Positions 32,526 to 44,350 of a stretch of DNA of 64,000 nucleotides are shown piece after piece. The notes under the pieces are model-generated. The model saw nothing but the letters and a program-made list of their open reading frames with translations, was not told the DNA's origin and did not search any database. This DNA is from Siphonodentalium dalli (lineage: Eukaryota > Mollusca > Scaphopoda > Gadilida > Siphonodentaliidae): NCBI GenBank assembly GCA_032622095.1, contig CP136067.1, positions 49,699,899-49,763,898 of the forward strand, given 5' to 3'. Within the stretch, counting starts at the first letter, position 1. The number at the start of each line of letters is the position of its first letter. Made by a program: the position numbers and the translations under genes.

Positions 32526-33734
32526 ATATTGTGTAAGAATAAACGCCTGTACCAACTCACACAAAGAAATACTTGACAGATTTTGAGAAAATTCATTCTG
32601 AAATTCCAGCTAATCTTGGGTCAGATGCACGTTTGGCCAAAATTTCCTGGTATTTCTAAATGGATTTTCTCAAAATCTGTCAGGAGTGAAATTTGTTACA
32701 TGCGATTATTGTGATACAATATTTAAGAACAATCGAATAGTTGTTTTTTTTATAATCTCATTTACTTCACTTTTATGGCATGGAAAATATTAAAAATTTC
32801 ACGGTTTCAGGTACCAAGAACTTCTGTAAATAAGATTTTTTTCAAAATTGCAGATCATATATCCATGATATCATATCTGAAGATCATGAGAGGAGATTTA
32901 ATTTTTCTCGATTCATGAAATTTTATGATTATTTTCACTTAGAAAGACAACTACCCACAAATTCGAATCCCACCCAATCCCCAAAAAATTTGCACTGTCT
33001 CAAAAATTAAATTTACTTCTAAAAATAGGCGCCTTGTGTGTTGTATGGTCCCCAGACATGTTCAAAGAGCAATTCCCAGCATGTTTCGGAGGCGTAAATA
33101 TAACATGCTACTGTGTCATATCTCCTATATATACCCACAAATAGTTTTCTATATTTGAGAATTATTCGTTTGATTCATGTTGTTCAGTGAAAAATTGGGC
33201 TGAGATGAGTTCTTGGTCATGGCTTCATAACCAAGTTAAAGATGACCACCATATCTCTTAACACTGTGGCCTAATTTCTGTTGATTGCTCCCTTCTTGAG
33301 TGGAGCACACTGCATATCAACAGTTGTTTTCATTGGGCTGGTGACTGCTTTATTCTTCATTATAATATATGGGGGGTATGACACTATATTATGCAATTAA
33401 AAATCTAACTCCACAAAATGATTCAAATGAAGACTCCTGTCATGGAGCCAAGACAATAAACTGTTTGGTGATTGAAGTGTTGTGTTAATTTATTAATTAT
33501 TCTGGCGGTTCTTGGTACCAGAAAGGGACAACAAGGAAAATAAAAAATTTAGGTCCCAATTGTATTATAATCCATTGTTTTTGTCACCTAATAATTGCTC
33601 AGATTCTGCAAACAATGAAGATGATGATATGTGAAATTCAAGATTTTTCGCCAGATAGATCGAGAGAAATACTTTTTTGAAAATCTCTTGCCATATTTGG
33701 CGGTATTTATGCAAAACATGCATCTCCATCTTAA

Positions 33735-34389
33735 GCTATAATTTCAGTCATGTCTGACAAATTTCACCAAACTTATGGGCCCTTTAAAAGAATCATGCAA
33801 TTGTCATTTTCTGATCGATACCTCAAGTTCAAATAGTGGTAGATCTCATCTTGTGTCTCAATGAAAATATGAAAAGGTCAAATGTGAGTTCCAAAATAAT
33901 AATCGCTTTATTTATCTTGCAGTTCAATAAACCGCCTAATAGAATGGTCAAGGTTATTTGTTGAACTTATGAGAACTTCCCTACAAATTAATATGTGCAA
34001 TTGACCATTCAATGTGCACGTTTTGAACTCAATCGGTGAATCCATTAATAAATGAACAGATTAATAACCATGCTCAAAATGTCCCTTCTGATAACTTATC
34101 CCCTCAAATTGAATCCCAAGTAGTCTACTATTCTCTTGGCTAGGTGGTCCATGGAGCATCAGTGTTTATGAACACCTTCATTATCTATTTTCAATAATTT
34201 TATTTCAAACAAATAACAGAAGATACAACACACTCAACTCATAGTCATGATGCACACCTAGTCCATGTAATATATCACTGTCAGTAATTTCTCTGTACTG
34301 CATGGATGAAGGAGGCTTACATTACAAGGCTTACAGTACACACAAGATATTTCCACTAGTTAATGGCATGGAATATAAACATATCCATA
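33735..34389. other. NDUFV3 3' flank
   Basis: A - strand AATAAA at 34199-34204 lies about 186 nt past the NDUFV3 stop and could end the transcript. TTGTTGAACTTATGAGAACT near 33957 is a family D fragment. Confidence 0.5.
34199..34204 (-). terminator. Candidate NDUFV3 poly(A) signal
   Basis: AATAAA on the - strand downstream of the stop codon at 34390-34392. Confidence 0.45.
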
Positions 34390-34532
34390 CTAATTCTTTA
34401 TACTGCTTGGTTGTGGGAGTCGGAATTTCTTCATATCTTCCTCAACGTCATAATAACTCCATTCATTGTGTGCATGGTATTCTGGCACCTGGTACTTGGT
34501 ATTGTCTGTATTACTGCTTACTGATTGTTGAG
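34390..34532 (-). CDS. NDUFV3: NDUFV3 last exon
   Basis: The acceptor CTTCTCTGTTTCAG reads on the - strand just above 34532, and the stop is TAG at 34390-34392. 46 residues end FRLPQPSSIKN, the family signature. Phase 1 in. Confidence 0.9.
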
Positions 34533-37500
34533 CTGAAACAGAGAAGCATATCTCTCTGATATTCGCTTAGTTTTTATACGCTGATTTGAAAATATGATCG
34601 TATTGTGCAATCAACTCATCCGTTAGCATTTTTTTTTACCAACCGATAACTCCAGTTTGGATTATTTGATTAGAACCATAGTTGGTATGTGTGTTTCTCA
34701 GACAAAAATACAGAGTAAGTTCGAACATGGGTTCAGGTCAATTAATTTTACATGAGTCACGGCCCTTTTTCAACTTAGAATTCACCTGATTTAATAACAA
34801 TTTTACAAGTATACTATAGAAGTATACTAACATGCATATTTAGACATGCCCCAGCAATGCTCTTATTGAATTACCCAATACCCAACAGTTTAATTGGTCT
34901 GTTTGGAGGATGATATGATGCTCTATCACATGCATAGCTACAGTAACACCCTAATTAATCGACTCCCTAACCACAGCAGAATTATGGGTAACTTTTCAGG
35001 ATTTAGTCGAAAAAGCTCTCCCCGAGAGCTTTCTGATGAATGGCAACAAGCCGTATTTCCGACTAAATCCTGAAAAGTTACCCATAATTCTGATGTGGTT
35101 AAGGAGTCGATTATTTAGGGCATTACTGTAGCTACAAACCCAAAAGTAGTTCTCTGTTAGAAAAAATTTGCATGTTATATTCCCAAGTGATATTAGCCGG
35201 ACGAAATTCTAAGGTGATGCTGGTAAATATTATGTTTACTAGTACCTGTGACAAGGACAACTTCAGATAGTTTGGAGCCCAGGTACTGACTTTGTGGGAA
35301 AACTAATTTATGATCTGCAGTTGGAAAACACTTGGGCTTCAGGGCTACCGTACATGTGATTGTTTTATATGTTTAAGGCACCAGTTGGAACTATCACCAG
35401 CATAATAATCAACTTATTTTGAGAAGTATGCCTGGATGTTTAATTTGATCCTAATTATATAAGGCAACAGCGATTTAATAGCCTGGTTTGTGAACCCATC
35501 CTACAACTGTTTTCTCATAATTGTAAAATAAATAAAAATATTTCATTGGTTTCTGTTCATGTTGGTTAAAGACATATTATGGACTTGTTCGGGTGCGTTA
35601 AGCTATTAAGTTAGTATTCAGGCACTATGCCAACAGGAGGAATGTAGCATTCTACTACATCATCGAAAATTTCAAGCAAATCGACCGTACAACTCCATAC
35701 AAAACATCATGTGAACTACGCTCAATTGTAAATATTTACATCTCGATTCTGGATGTTGCTATCAGTGATAAAGTAACGAACACGATTTCGCTATCGAGTC
35801 ACTAAATTTAATATTAATACATAATAATGACGGTGTGTGTTGTCAGTTTGGATTTAATATTTGTAAAAATAACTACTTTGAGCAATGTTATCCTCCATTT
35901 CTATTTGGTCAACCTATCGGAGTGTTTCACATCACTTTAAAATAATGGACTGTCTAGACAGGTCTAGAGCACAATTTATGGTGCTTTAACCCTTTACCCA
36001 ACAAACCGGCCAAAACCGGCCAAATAAAGCTTCAACAGCCTAAAATATCTTCGGTCTGTCTCAATAGAACCATACAAATATGGATATCATTGGAACCGGC
36101 TCCTTGACCACATTGTGATAGTTACAGTTATGCCCTGTGCCAATGCATTCTCTTATATATGCGAGTCGACCATAGGTCGCATCGCATATATAAGAGAATG
36201 CATTGGCCTAAAAAAAATCTTTTTTTAACACTTTTTACCATTTTTTCTTACATTCTTTAACAATTTTATAATTTTTAATGTGTTAAGCCAATGCATTCTC
36301 TTATATATGCGAGGCGACCTATGGTCGACTCGCATATATAAGAGAATGCATTGGCACAGGGCCCTTCTGTTGGGTAAAGGGTTAAGGAAGTTGGCTAGAG
36401 AACCGTATACAGTGCTGTAAGGAGACTGACTGTATAAGGTTGTTCAATTTAAAGTCGGTCGGCGAAAAAGAACGTTTATAATATAGCCCGTCAAAGCTAC
36501 TGTGCTGTCTGTATAGGCATGCCTAACGTTCTGTGACTTTAGGTGACGCAAATATTTTCGTGTTTGAATTTCATGCGTGGGAAAATGGCGACATAAATGC
36601 ATCTCGCTAGTCAAATCTTTTTCCAAATAACCCCAAACGACAATCACAGTGAGTATCTAACCCCTATCTAACCCCTATAGATCGGCCTCTTATTTGCATC
36701 CAAATTGTGAACATGGATGGAGCAATTATGCCTATAGATATGGGGATGGTTGGAGCAATGTATTTTCTTGAAATAATGGTGATGAGATATAAATTGTTTT
36801 GATATGAATTAAGTATCGATGGGACACATGCAGGGATGTGCATGGTGATAGGGAGTTGGGCCATTATGACTGTCTCATGATGCACATTATGCACCCCCAT
36901 TTTTGTCAAAATAAAATTTTGGAATTTTCATGCGTGAGTTGGGCATTTCAGACCATATTACAGTTGACATTAATTTGATTTTCCAACCATGAAGTTATTG
37001 GTTTAAAATTTTGAATTTATACAATGCACTAAACAGATCACCTTAACCCTTTACCCAACAAACCGGCCAAAACCGGCCAAATAAAGCTTCAACAGCCTAA
37101 AATATCTTCGTTCTGTCTCAATAGAACCATACAAATATGGATATCATTGGAACCGGCTCCTTGACCACATTGTGATGGTTACAGTTATGCCCTGTGCCAA
37201 TGCATTCTCTTATATATGCGAGTCGACCATAGGTCGCCTCGCATATATAAGAGAATGCATTGGCCTAAAAAAAATCTTTTTTTAACACTTTTTACCATTT
37301 TTTCTTACATTCTTTAACAATTTTATAATTTTTAATGTGTTAAGCCAATGCATTCTCTTATATATGCGAGGCGACCTATGGTCGACTCGCATATATAAGA
37401 GAATGCATTGGCACATGGCCCTTCTGTTGGGTAAAGGGTTAAAACACTGTATACAGTACTTTGGTCAGTCTCGTTAGAGTACAGTAAGGTGCCAGCCACG

Positions 37501-39842
37501 GCCTTAAAATAATAAAAGAAATTAATTGATGATACAGGCTCTTTTTTGGTTTTACCTACTTGTCCATTGTATAGATAGTTCCAGTATTTGTCAATTGTTG
37601 TGGAGGTAATGCATATTTTTATTTTTATTTATCTTTCCTGCATCTTCTTTTTTATAACCCAAATGCTCGTAAACCAGACTATTTTATTGTCGTTGTTGGT
37701 CTGACATGCATCACTCTATGTAAACATATATGTAAACTGGAGACATACATGCATTGAGTACTCTCAGGTGCCTAATAATAGTGCCAGCACGATTATTAAT
37801 TTTTTAGAAAATTCCCAATGATCACTATTATATGACATTGAGACAGAGTGAAATTGCCATCACTATTAATTAATTTCAGCCTAAATCCCCACCCATCACT
37901 ATTATTAGGCCATCACGATTATTAGGCACCTGAGAGTATTATCTGAATATTAAATAGTGTCTGCACTTTCATTTCATATTTTAAGAATTCTCAGACCAAA
38001 TGGTCTTTGAGTTCATTTGATCTTTTTCCAGCACATGTAATGCTACTTATATTTTCACAAAAGTTGAAAATTGCAAACATTATCTGTTTATTTAATACCT
38101 GGGGTCGCTTTTGGAGGAGCTGGTGTTACTGGTGGAGCTGTGGTTGAAGTTGCTTTACTAGCATCAGTGGCAAGTAATCTTGGTAACTGAAAAAATCATC
38201 ATTGACTAATATTAATCCATTCAATCTTTATCTGAATACAATCCCCCTGGAGATGAGTGGATCATATCAACAGTTGTTAGCAAATGCCAACATAACCTAC
38301 TCTAGTGTTCCAGATAAAGGTGCAGTCCCAAATAAACGTGTAAGGTGGAAATCCTGAAAACATTTAATAAACATGCAGGGCAGTGAATGCAGTTTGAGGC
38401 TATTTTAACTGTTGACAAATGTGATAGGCCCTTGCGTATCGGGAGATTAAAGTCGATTCGAATCTGGTGTGAGATTCGCGAATTGAATCTCGAATCGACT
38501 ATAGATAGATAGATTTATTGCAATACACCAATGAATTACTCTCCTTGCTCCAATGATATATTACAATCTCAAAGCAAGACTAAACAATTGGAAATGTTAT
38601 CAGTTCACAATTTATTAAGCAACAGCACAAGATACACTTGCGAATTCATACACATTTAAAACATACTCACATACAATGTACATAACTGTTTTCACAAAAA
38701 CAATCATCGTTATGATTAGTGGTACCACGCATAATTATCCTATGATTATTCTAATATTGAATCACCACAAATTATGTGGTTGCTCCACTACGTGTCACGT
38801 ACGGCCATATTATGGTCATACCATACTCAGTTCAAAACTAAGTGATATAATTCCAATATCTTAATTACTATTTGATAAATATGTTGATTGAAAAAAATTT
38901 GCATCACACATTTAATCAAGATTTTTCGCATTCGTAAAATATTTTAATATGTCCAATGATGCCCTTCATTTGCATGACCGGATGAGAAATGCACTGTATA
39001 TTACTGTTACATCATTCAGAGGTATGGTGCAAGACAAAACAGCTAAGATAAAATTTCAGGCATTATTCTAATAGACACATGTCAGATTTATGGGGGTACG
39101 GACTCAGTATGAGTGTTCATGAGCATGACCAAATTTAGAACACAGCAATGCATCTTCAAACTCGTGTTCATTATCACACACTAGAATGCCAAGAAGGGTG
39201 ATTCGAAAATATTTGATATCCTGTGATCGAATCAGCATCCCGATTTGCGAATCAAATCTCGAAGCTTTGCAGGGGCTTAAAATGTAATTATGGGATATAG
39301 AATGAACAGTTTGCTTTATATAGAAATCTAGACCAAGAGGTACAACAAATCATTGACAAATCTTCATATATAGGCTTATTATGTTTCTGTATACACATTT
39401 AATATTTTTTTAAAAAGATACACATTTTTTTTCCCTATAAAATCAGCACAAAATTATGAGAGTCGGCAGTGTCGGACATGGGTCAGTCGGATTAGCAGAA
39501 ACACAGGTAATTTTTTTAGGCCTTACTACTTTTAGTGGATGTTCAGACCACGTATGATATAGTGGGTTGTTCCCCAGTTACTGGACATAAAGTCCCAAAA
39601 ATAAGGTTTTAATCGAATTTATAAATCGGTATACTAATATAAGGAACTCAAGTTATGAAAGAATTACCAAATGGGCGGACAAACATATCCCAAATACAAG
39701 CACAAAACATCGGGCATATGTCGCCTGTTTCCTATAAATAACATACTCAGCTACAACTCTGCAGCGATAAAATCGTTCCGGATGCCAAATTAACGGAGTT
39801 TAAAACATTTTTCACCATTAGCGCCGAGTGACTCGTCGCCAT
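34390..39842 (-). CDS. NDUFV3: NADH dehydrogenase flavoprotein 3-like, complex I accessory subunit
   Basis: Found only by splicing on the - strand. The last exon (34390-34532) encodes KYQVPEYHAHNEWSYYDVEE and KKFRLPQPSSIKN, then TAG. It matches the diagnostic C-terminus of NDUFV3 (aromatic YxxxxHxxYSxY core and KFRxPQPSS). The middle exon (38099-38186) encodes LPRLLATDASKAT and a Pro/Ala/Thr-rich linker. A tentative first exon (39816-39842) supplies MATSHSALM. Phases agree (0, then 1), giving about 85 residues; the human short form has about 108. Family role: a small subunit at the tip of the matrix arm of mitochondrial complex I, imported via an N-terminal presequence. The last two exons are secure, the start is not. 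It runs opposite to CWF19L1, tail to tail. Confidence 0.82.
34533..34940. other. NDUFV3 intron start, nothing recognised
   Basis: No repeat ends seen before the family A copy. Confidence 0.5.
34941..35128. mobile_element. Family A MITE, copy 7
   Basis: TA with CAGTAACACCCTAATTAATC on the left and GGGCATTACTG with TA on the right. The inner loop is partly deleted. Confidence 0.82.
35129..35568. other. NDUFV3 intron, nothing recognised
   Basis: Featureless AT-rich sequence. Confidence 0.5.
35569..35934. repeat. Family F repeat, copy 2
   Basis: TAAAGACATATTATGGACTT through CGGAGTGTTTCAC, matching 11998-12366. TTTAA near 35939 may mark a TTAA-type end. Confidence 0.75.
35986..36385 (-). mobile_element. 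Family B piggyBac-like MITE, copy 4
   Basis: Full-length copy in the opposite orientation to copies 1-3, with TTAA at both ends. Confidence 0.88.
36386..37042. other. NDUFV3 intron between two family B copies
   Basis: Nothing recognised. The tandem-like CCCCTATCTAA near 36660 is repeated twice. Confidence 0.5.
37043..37442 (-). mobile_element. Family B piggyBac-like MITE, copy 5
   Basis: Same orientation as copy 4, about 1.06 kb away, and almost identical to it. Confidence 0.88.
37761..37936. mobile_element. CTCTCAGGTGCC MITE
   Basis: The ends CTCTCAGGTGCCTAATAAT and ATTATTAGGCACCTGAGAG are perfectly inverted and flanked by TA. Fragments of the family lie at 2098 and 44850-45006. Confidence 0.8.
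38099..38186 (-). CDS. NDUFV3: NDUFV3 middle exon
   Basis: The acceptor GATTTTTTCAG and the donor GTATTA bound 88 nt in phase 0 to 1. It encodes LPRLLATDASKAT and TAPPVTPAPPKATP, a low-complexity linker as in relatives. Confidence 0.82.
38425..39279. mobile_element. hAT element with a nested LINE-like tail
   Basis: The ends TAGGCCCTTGCGTATCG and CGAAGCTTTGCAGGGGCTTA are inverted with mismatches. AAATGTGA/AAATGTAA matches at 7 of 8. At 38502 an (ATAG)n run with TTTATTGCAATACACC looks like the 3' end of a minus-strand LINE inserted inside. Confidence 0.75.
39816..39842 (-). CDS. NDUFV3: NDUFV3 first coding exon (tentative)
   Basis: ATGGCGACG opens a frame that reaches a GTGAAA donor in phase 0 after nine codons, as the middle exon needs. 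The start of a mitochondrial presequence is plausible. Other first exons in 38190-39800 are not excluded. Confidence 0.4.
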
Positions 39843-39968
39843 CCATATTTTCCTATAGTTATTCAATCGCTGGTGTCTGGAGCCACTGTTTCGCAGAAAT
39901 CGCCACTACATGTACTTGATCACAACCCAAAGGTTGTTTTACGGTTCGTAAGCGACGCAAGTATAGGT

Positions 39969-39977
39969 GTGACGTCA
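39969..39977. promoter_or_regulatory. CRE-like palindrome upstream of NDUFV3, used as an insertion target
   Basis: TGACGTCA is the full consensus CRE (CREB/ATF family). It lies about 130 bp upstream of the proposed NDUFV3 ATG. GTGACGTCA is repeated at 41589-41597 on the far side of the inserted element. Confidence 0.5.
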
Positions 39978-41588
39978 GGGGGGGGTCGGAAAAAAGTGAC
40001 ATGACATTAGGCTGAAAAAACTTTTTTTCGGCTCTTGGGTACCCACCACCCCCCTATTTGAAGGAAAAAATATTTTTTCCAATTTCATGCGGGGTACCCA
40101 CCCCCTTTTTACCTCCAAATCTGTAATATCACACCATTTAAGCTTGATGGTCAGTATTACAGTTACCCTATTTCCATTTCTGGTTCTTCTAAGTCATTCC
40201 AACTTTTGTAACAACACGAAACAGGTTCTAAAAAAATACCTGGAAAAACCCAAAATAACACACAGAATACATGTGCTGATCAGTAAATTATTGATTGATT
40301 CTTCCCCAAATATTGTCTAAGGTAGCTCATAATGCTCATTATACATGTAAACAAATATAAAAGCATTAGTGTACATGTACCTTCTTTTCATCACAGAAAG
40401 TGTAACTTTAGATGTGTCCCATAGTATCACATGAATTTATGTCAATTATGATTTTTGAAAAAATTATTAGGGCAACACCACCTGGCAATTAACTCTCCAA
40501 CAATACAGGTATTCAGCTGAAATCCACTATGTATCACAAAACTAATTTTCATTTCCATGAGCTGAGTTCTTGGGCTAGGTACTGTGCTAACGCCAGACCC
40601 AGGTCAAGCATTCATACAAATACATGTACTGCGTGTAAATAGAAACTTGAAAATAAGACGGTCATATGCAGTCTGCAGAATAAGCTCCAAGGAGGGTGAG
40701 ATTTGTGATGCTACCTGGCAGCAGAGTGGGCTATAGCATTACCAAATTCACCATATGTGACCCTCATATGTAGCTAGTTCTCCATGGTTGGTCGAGACCA
40801 AAATAGAATGAGGTCGTTATAGGTTGAATTTGTTGATGCTATGCCGGGTAGTATCGCCAAATTCGCCCTCTGCAGACTTCGATCATTTTGCTGATGACCA
40901 GCACATTATTTTTAGACTTGCATATTATATTAAGTTATATTATATTTTCTTTCCCTTCTTTTCACTCATCTGTTCTGATTTTGTTTATTCCACTTAGCAG
41001 CCTTCTCCATATCTACACATTCAAGGTCTATGTATGCTCGCCCAATCTTTTATCTGGGTCCCACCATCTCAAGATTATCTCAGTGATATGCGTTGTTGCA
41101 GTCTACAGTCCCATGCCAAGTTCCGATACAATTTTGACTGAGTCATCTGGTCTGATCAGGTATAATGAGTAAATATTAATGAGATAAATGAATAGCTTTT
41201 TTCATTTTATTTATATTAAAGTTTATTCATGTGCTACATAACTGTCCATTTTCATCTGGAACCAGTAGCATTGGTACATGGCAATGTGATCGGATGTAAA
41301 AGGCGAATTCCTGAGAGTTGGTTCGTAATCTGGATTTCTGAGAAGCATCATGCCCATATCCACAATAACTACCCCCCTAAGCACTGCCCTAAGTGTCATA
41401 CACACCTTAACAATGATGCTGAACACTTTGAGGCATTTATATTGAAGAAATGTTGTAAGAGGAAAAAATTGCGACCACTCCACTGACCACTCGGGAAAAA
41501 AGTGACTTTTTCGCAGCTGAACCACCCGCCCACCCCGGCCTAGTGTATGGAAAAAAGTGGATGACCCCCCCCCCCCCCCCCCCCCCTG
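39978..41588. mobile_element. hAT-like element with G/C-run ends in the NDUFV3 upstream region
   Basis: The left end is GGGGGGGGTCGG and the right end is a C22 run and TG. GTGACGTCA is duplicated on both sides. GGAAAAAAGTG motifs lie at both subterminal positions. A family G block lies at 40660-40890. A 85-codon frame at 41229-41486 with two CxxC-like pairs is unassigned. Confidence 0.65.
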
Positions 41589-41597
41589 GTGACGTCA

Positions 41598-42531
41598 CTA
41601 ATTTCTATACTCTATCAACCTCAAAATATCTGTTTTACATCCGGGCGATTCGGACCTATGGGGCCTTTATGTTGGCCGCCAAGTTGGAATAACCTTGACA
41701 AATTAACAAGACAAATTTATTTATCTTCTTCGATCAGCCTCCCCGTAGCAACACTGTTAAATTTGAAAAACAAAATCAACCTTATTCAAAATTAAATGAT
41801 TGAAGTGGATTTAGTTGACATAGGCGCATAGCATTCGGCAAACTTCGTCAGATTCCTAACCGTTTCAGTTTCGGAAATTACGTCCCCTGACCCATAGCAA
41901 TGATTGGTGATTTTCGTTACATAATGGGTGCGCCCAGGTGCAAGAAGTTATCGGCGAGTGCATATTCGAAATTCTCCGTTGTTGTTCTCGTGCTGAAGTT
42001 TATTGGTATAAGCCAATCGATTGGGCATACATTGTGTGTGAAGCCTCCGGACTTGGTTGAACAGTGGAAGTGAAACTCAGTCAGTCGGAAAGAAACTGAA
42101 TGATGAATCTGTGACTGAAAAAATATGAAAATCAAAATGATGGTCAGTGGAGACAGTGAAGTGGACTGTGGTAGTTGGACTGGTCTGTGGTCACCACGGT
42201 GATTTGACTTGTTCTGTTAAATTTTAAGTATGTTTTCACCTGGACTGGTTAGAGTTGCAAGCTGCAAATTGTTCCGTCTACTTCTCTAAATTTAATTGTT
42301 AATAGCTGAAACCTCCCATTTGGTCTCGGCACACTGCAGAGTGTAGTGACTGGTGAGATGATATGCTTTCAACTTTCCATCTATGAATTCTGTTTCCTGT
42401 GATGGACAGATCAAGTTAAATATAATAATTATAATGCACCGTTAATAACGCCATTAAGTTAACGGTGATTTGTTTCAGCATTCTCACATATTAAATATTT
42501 CATGATTTTAACACTGTGTTCTCGGTTTAAA
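41598..42531. other. Non-repetitive segment, possible displaced promoter
   Basis: It carries GGCCGCCAAG, an ATTGG box, TTACGTCC and moderate GC, unlike the surrounding repeats. It would directly follow the NDUFV3 CRE-like site if the element at 39978-41588 were absent. No exon with splice support found. Confidence 0.35.
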
Positions 42532-44350
42532 CCTTAGGCCAAAAACCAAAAAATATTTGTTTCCAGGTAGGTAGGTCAGTGGTAGGTAGGGATTTTTTTT
42601 TTTTTGGTAATATTTTTTTATCCCCCCCCCCCCCCCGAACAGTTAAGAAGTACATTAATGCTTAATCTTTATACTCGTGTTAAGGCTGTCCATGTATATT
42701 GCAAATAAACAGTTAATGTAGCACAATGATGTGGTACGTATTGTCAATGTGGACAAACAAATGCCTCCCAGGCACTCAACTATGCAGCTCTGTGGTAATT
42801 ATTCTCTCAGTTTAGATTGTGGTGGCACATCTTCCTCAGAGCACAACATTGACATAACAGGCCCAAGACGAACACCATAATAGGGCTTTTCTATGACCTT
42901 ATAATAACATAACTTGTATTATATTAATTCAAACCTCACTTAAATATTTGGTCATACACCTCAGGACCTAAGACACGCCTCCACTGGCAGGATATCTCAC
43001 ATGTGCCTCAGACACATTGCAAGGGTGTAAATGTTCCTCAGACACCCCTCTAATTGCATTGAAATATAAAGTCCCACACCACACTGAAAATGGTACCACA
43101 GGCCACACCTTGACTGAGGTACCACATCTCAGCATTCAAATGTCCCCCAACTTTGAAGTTCCTTATACACACTGGCATATGCATGCTTGTAAGTTTTATA
43201 CACCCACACAAACCAGTAGATAATTTCATGTGCTTTTTATAGTGCCCATCCCAGAAGGGTGTTTGATATGGTAGACATGCAGCCATCTTTATATGAATCC
43301 TTGATTGACTGGGGAGAGGAACTTTAAATTCTGATATATAAAGTCTTCTACATGTACATGTATATTGCTCTCTAACAGATAAGACTTCTTCCCACAAGAC
43401 ATGGGAGTTGAACAAACAAGATTACCACAGGCAAGTTTTAAAGACTGCAGATTTATTGGTGAGATTGGGATTCATCTGCAGCCACAAATGGACATGTATT
43501 TTAATAGAAGTAAATTGTTTTTGAAAATTCCATCTAAAATTATTGCTGCTTAAAGGGGTACTGTACACCAATTTCAATAAATTCCCGGTGATAATAGCGA
43601 TCTAATATGAATATTATATTATAAAATAACTAATTCGAGTTGACAATGTCTATTCAAAACGTTCCGGTTAACAGGCTATCGTAAAAGTAAAATTGAATTA
43701 TTTAATATAAATTCATTTATGGCTGGAGTCATAACATGGCGAATTATGCCATTACGAGTTACCGTTCTTGAAATCGCATCTGCTGCGTGTCTTTTATTGA
43801 CGACCGCGAACATTATTGAGTTGCAAACAAAACATGTTACCTGCAAAAGGAAGGCCCGTTTAAACCGATTCGGAAAAAAGTAGTTTTATAGGGAGTGAGA
43901 TTGTTCGATGGAAGAGATTGAATGCATCAATCGAAGCTGTGTGCAATGAACTTCCGGTTCTTCCTGAGACCTGCGTCTTCTCCGGTGAAGGTAAAACATG
44001 GCGCGTAGTTTGAAATCGTAATATTTTTCTTTCCAAGAACAATATTTTCTTCGCTAAATTAGGTTTATACGAAACTCATATAACACGAACACAATCTAAC
44101 TTGAAAGTTATTTCAATGGGAGTAATAAAAAAAAATTCTATCTCTGTGTACAGTACCCCTTTAATGTAAACATAGTATATGGTATATATTTAGCGATATA
44201 GATGTGTTAAAAAATTTAAAAAAATGCCATTTGTTTTTTTGTTTTTTTTTAGGGGTTGAAATTAAAAAAAAAAAGTCCAGGTCGGCCCAATTACGGCAGG
44301 TCGGTCGGGTCGGGTAACCGGAAACACAGATTTTTTTTTTTTTGCCTTAA
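42532..44350. mobile_element. Element with TTAGGC...GCCTTAA ends, hosting family C copy 3
   Basis: The left end TTAGGCCAAAAACC with TTTGTTTCC and right end GGAAACACAG with T14 and GCCTTAA are loosely inverted. Matching single ends with GTCGG and AGAAACACAGG occur at 39480 and 62750. Boundaries uncertain. Confidence 0.35.
43550..44164. mobile_element. Family C TTAA MITE, copy 3
   Basis: TTAAAGGGGTACTGTAC and GTACAGTACCCCTTTAA, with TTAA at both ends. Inner ATTTATGGCTGGAGTCATAA is shared with copies 1 and 4. Confidence 0.85.

Larger units (their letters stand above)
31039..33734. mobile_element. Long-arm foldback element with TTAA target
   Basis: The left arm starts TTAAGGGGGAGATGCACATT and the right arm ends GCATCTCCATCTTAA. 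The arms pair over several hundred bases, for example GTACCAAAAACTTCT near 31250 with its inverse near 33520 and GGTGAAAATCTCACATATTA with partners near 33630. It hosts a family C MITE and another TTAA element. A truncated copy lies at 56100-57030. Confidence 0.72.

Noticed and set aside
34302-34559. 85-codon + strand frame
   Set aside because: It is the antisense shadow of the last NDUFV3 exon.
41229-41486. 85-codon frame with two CxxC-like pairs
   Set aside because: It lies inside a transposon, is short and has no clear zinc-finger spacing. Not called as a gene.
43050-43415. 121-codon - strand frame
   Set aside because: No recognised domain, no acceptor or donor at sensible places, and it lies in a repeat-rich block.
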